From assembly GCA_021734325.1 (NCBI GenBank), contig JAIPJF010000001.1, positions 1 through 64,000 of the forward strand: a stretch of DNA of 64,000 nt, written 5' to 3'. This document shows, in pieces, positions 61,955-64,000 of this stretch. The position numbers and the translations under genes are program-made. A model generated the notes under the pieces. The model had not been told where the DNA came from. It ran no database searches and saw only the letters and a program-made list of their open reading frames with translations. Positions within the stretch are counted from its first letter, which is position 1. Each line of letters begins with the position of its first letter. This stretch comes from Fidelibacterota bacterium. Lineage in GTDB: Bacteria; Fidelibacterota; UBA8477; JABMPR01.

Positions 61955-62122
61955 ACGAGGAGTTTATCCAGTGGATAGACGACGAGGGACACGGACCGAA
62001 GTGATCTGACAATTATATTTTCAGAACTCTTACAGGAAAATCGTATCAAGAACGTTTCAATATCAAATCAGGAGATTTGACAGTCTCATAAACGGCGGTT
62101 TTAGAACAAATTATTCGGGATC

Positions 62123-62572
62123 TTATTCATCTCGAAATACAACATCTTGATCTAGAGTTCGGTCATAGTCCAAAATATCACCTTTGGCACAAGTGATCTT
62201 GAAGACCTTGCCATTTGGGCTCCCGTAGTAAGTGTATGATGAATCTGAAAAGTATTTTCCAGTGAGTTCACCTGGATCAATATCGTTCCACGAAGCGCCA
62301 ATAACGTATTCTGCTATTCTCTCTTTTGGATACCTGCCGAATTCTCCCTTAAATATATCCAATTGAGTCCTGATACTTCCGAGTGCAGCGTCAGCTTCCG
62401 ATCGCTTGGCCTTTTGTACGTTATTGCTGTAGATCGGCACAGCGACAGCAGCTAATACACCAATGATTACGATCACAATCATCAATTCCACAAGGCTGAA
62501 ACCATTGATTCCTGGGCTTCTGCTTCCCAGTAAATATTTGCGGGTTGTATCCATGACATCATGAGACATCAA
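62123..62572 (-). CDS. Type IV pilin-like protein
   Basis: A 149-aa prepilin. The leader ends in Gly24 and cleavage is expected in NG-FSLVELMIVIVIIGVLA, the classic prepilin motif with Glu at +5. The mature part (about 125 aa) continues with the hydrophobic helix, then KAKRSEADAALGSIRTQLDI and a short globular domain with one visible cysteine. No pilus assembly genes are nearby. It could be a major pilin, a minor pilin or a type II secretion pseudopilin. Confidence 0.88.
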   Translation of the reverse strand: MMSHDVMDTTRKYLLGSRSPGINGFSLVELMIVIVIIGVLAAVAVPIYSNNVQKAKRSEADAALGSIRTQLDIFKGEFGRYPKERIAEYVIGASWNDIDPGELTGKYFSDSSYTYYGSPNGKVFKITCAKGDILDYDRTLDQDVVFRDE

Positions 62573-63000
62573 AATATATGCCGTGGTTCATGGGTAGGTA
62601 CATGTCTTTATATATCACGTATTTATACTTGCTATCAATGACTCATTGTTTGTAATATCTGTAATTAAAACAGGACAGTAATGTCGTTAAATAATGATAT
62701 TATTTCCAAAAAGCGTGTCTCATACCTCAGGCGCTACTTTAATGCACAGCAGCTTCAAATAACTTGGAATACTCTGTCATTTGGACGCGTTGAGAAACTC
62801 TTTATTACCGATACTTTACTGGCATGATGCACAAACCAAATTTCAATTCACTTTAGCCATATTGCGCCCTCGGCTTGTTACTAAACACAACTGTCGGGTG
62901 TTCACGAATGTCTTAATGAACATCATGAATTCATATGCTCTGATAAATGAATATGATTCCATGATCACTATTTTAACTTCTTTCCCAGACAGAATTTTGC
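62573..63000. other. Region between pilin and phosphoesterase genes
   Basis: This 428-bp AT-rich divergent gap should hold promoters for both flanking genes. A possible 48-aa gene (62681-62827) is the only coding candidate. Nothing else was recognised. Confidence 0.4.
62681..62827 (+). CDS. Possible 48-aa basic protein
   Basis: An ATG with AGGA about 6 bp upstream opens a 48-codon frame (start MSLNNDIISKKRVSYLRRYF, end ITDTLLA). It is basic at the N-terminus, has no signal peptide and no family I recognise. It may be a real small gene or chance. Coding support is weak. Confidence 0.25.
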   Translation: MSLNNDIISKKRVSYLRRYFNAQQLQITWNTLSFGRVEKLFITDTLLA

Positions 63001-63900
63001 ATGCATCATTCAGTTGTTCAACCGAGGGAGAATGAGAAGAATTCATTGATAACAAAAGCTCTTTTTGTATCTGATCTACATGGCCGAATAGAATGGTATG
63101 AAAAACTATTTCGGACCATTCGTTCAGAACCTCCTGATGTAGTTCTGCTTGGTGGTGACTTATTTCCTCACGCCTTTATGCGTTCAAAAGAATATCCGTA
63201 TTTTTTGAATGACTATTTGCGACCCGGTTTTCTACGGCTACAGAAGTCCCTGAAAGAAAAATATCCAAAAATTATGCTGATTATGGGGAATGATGACCCA
63301 AAGAGTGAAGAGACTGATCTGCTGAATGCCGGCTCAGACGGACTCTGGGATTACATCCACAATCGAAAAATCACGTGCTTTGACCATATTTTTGGTGGGT
63401 ATTCTTTTGTACCTCCAACACCCTTTCAATTGAAGGACTGGGAAAAATATGATGTATCCAGATTTGTAGACCCTGGTTGCGTTTCTCCTGAAGAAGGGAT
63501 GCATACCACCCAGACAGATCCTACTCATCTACGCTACGGAACGATCCAGAAAGATATTGCACGTCTTTATGAACATGAAAAGATGTCTAAAGTGGTCTGC
63601 CTGTTCCACTCACCCCCCTACCAAACGAACCTTGATCGGGCAGCCCTGGATGGCCAGATGTTTGATCATGCGCCCCTTGACGTTCACGTTGGGAGTATTG
63701 CTATTAAACGCTTTATTGAGCAGAAGCAACCGAAGATCACCTTGCATGGTCATATTCATGAATCCTCACGTATTACAGGTCAGTGGCAGGAAAAAATCGG
63801 AGAGACTTATCTGTTCACTGCTGCCTACGAAGGTCCGGAGCTGGCAATTATCAAGCTTGACCTGGAACGTCCTGATCTTGCTCAGCGATTACTCATCTAA
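63001..63900 (+). CDS. Calcineurin-like metallophosphoesterase
   Basis: A 299-aa cytoplasmic protein with the full metallophosphoesterase motif set: SDLHG (metal ligands), LLGGDLF, IMGNDDPK (GNxx variant), CLFHSPP and LHGHIHE. The start is uncertain: ATG at 63001 or an in-frame TTG at 63046, just before the conserved ALFVSDLHG. It lacks the features of PgsA/CapA and lies far from the Pgs genes. Substrate unknown. Confidence 0.85.
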   Translation: MHHSVVQPRENEKNSLITKALFVSDLHGRIEWYEKLFRTIRSEPPDVVLLGGDLFPHAFMRSKEYPYFLNDYLRPGFLRLQKSLKEKYPKIMLIMGNDDPKSEETDLLNAGSDGLWDYIHNRKITCFDHIFGGYSFVPPTPFQLKDWEKYDVSRFVDPGCVSPEEGMHTTQTDPTHLRYGTIQKDIARLYEHEKMSKVVCLFHSPPYQTNLDRAALDGQMFDHAPLDVHVGSIAIKRFIEQKQPKITLHGHIHESSRITGQWQEKIGETYLFTAAYEGPELAIIKLDLERPDLAQRLLI

Positions 63901-64000
63901 CTTCGAATTATTTGGATGTCGTTCTCATTTCCAATGAGGTGTCCCATCTCCAGTGGAAGAGCTGCATCACTTACAGCATTTATCTTCGCAGCAAAACTAC

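Larger units (their letters stand above)
61713..62122. other. Hairpin-rich non-coding region after tRNA-fMet
   Basis: Beyond the terminator this 410-bp gap contains direct repeats (61752-61787 and 61918-61954), several perfect small hairpins (ATTGCT/AGCAAT at 61797-61811, TACCCCGCA/TGCGGGGTA at 61900-61920) and a longer-range pair (TTGAGCG near 61811, CGCTCAA near 61870). No gene is convincing. The pilin gene ends at its right edge. Confidence 0.5.

Noticed and set aside
63001-63900. Missing CapA/PgsA for the Pgs locus
   Set aside because: It has generic metallophosphoesterase motifs, no signal peptide or membrane helix, and lies 33 kb away.

Overview
The window looks like a chromosomal segment of a Gram-negative, probably anaerobic or facultative bacterium of the Fibrobacterota-Chlorobi-Bacteroidota (FCB) group, of a Neomarinimicrobiota or Calditrichota/Ignavibacteria kind. 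The grounds are several exported proteins ending in a type IX (Por) secretion sorting domain with the YPNPFNPSTTI signature, a PorV/PorQ-type outer membrane protein, a SusC-style TonB-dependent receptor, lipoproteins, and a very large complement of multiheme c-type cytochromes. The phylum is inferred from gene content. No rRNA or marker tree was available. No insertion sequence, prophage or CRISPR array was seen.

Layout. (1) 170-12718, minus strand: a compact housekeeping string (yicC, gmk, rpoZ, type-4 udg, dnaB, relA/spoT, HU/IHF, ruvX, lnt, two unknown envelope proteins, an orphan ecfT, truA, htrA) with many 1-4 bp overlaps. (2) 13017-21129, plus strand: a six-gene overlapping operon encoding a diheme-type membrane cytochrome b, a membrane-anchored ferredoxin/flavin oxidoreductase, three multiheme cytochromes (20, 20+3 and 9+1 heme motifs) and an outer membrane barrel. 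It reads as an electron conduit from the inner membrane to the outside. (3) 21442-23954: three more cytochromes (4, 8 and 12 hemes). (4) 24084-26438: an SLC13/TrkA-C permease. (5) 26600-45863, minus strand: about 19 kb of almost gapless genes devoted to gamma-glutamyl or poly-gamma-glutamate chemistry: TonB receptor, sorted surface protein, PorV, TRAP-type permease, a 49-aa membrane protein, two aspartoacylase/desuccinylase-like hydrolases, a DUF6305-like protein, two gamma-glutamyltransferases, a lipoprotein glutamate racemase, PgsB, PgsC, a PgsW-like protein and a sorted N-formylglutamate-amidohydrolase-like protein. (6) 46008-56445: sorted surface proteins, a histidine kinase/NtrC-type pair, a glycosidase-like lipoprotein and an AT-rich patch of orphan or decaying genes. 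(7) 56.7-63.9 kb: elongator-type tRNA-Met, a seven-heme NapC/NirT protein resembling the Geobacter ImcH architecture, an MFS transporter, a PlsC-type acyltransferase, initiator tRNA-fMet, a lone type IV pilin and a metallophosphoesterase. Both tRNAs are followed by terminators and hairpin-rich non-coding DNA.

Two assemblies stand out. The cytochrome genes (73 CXXCH motifs between 15187 and 23954, plus four CX4CH motifs, counted by eye), together with the ImcH-like quinol oxidase at 57069, make extracellular electron transfer the leading hypothesis. The gamma-glutamate string combines polymer-synthesis genes with exported hydrolases, an exported racemase and importers, which suggests a surface cycle of making, cutting and re-importing a gamma-linked glutamate polymer or a related N-acyl/gamma-glutamyl substrate. 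Both assignments rest on motifs and gene order only.
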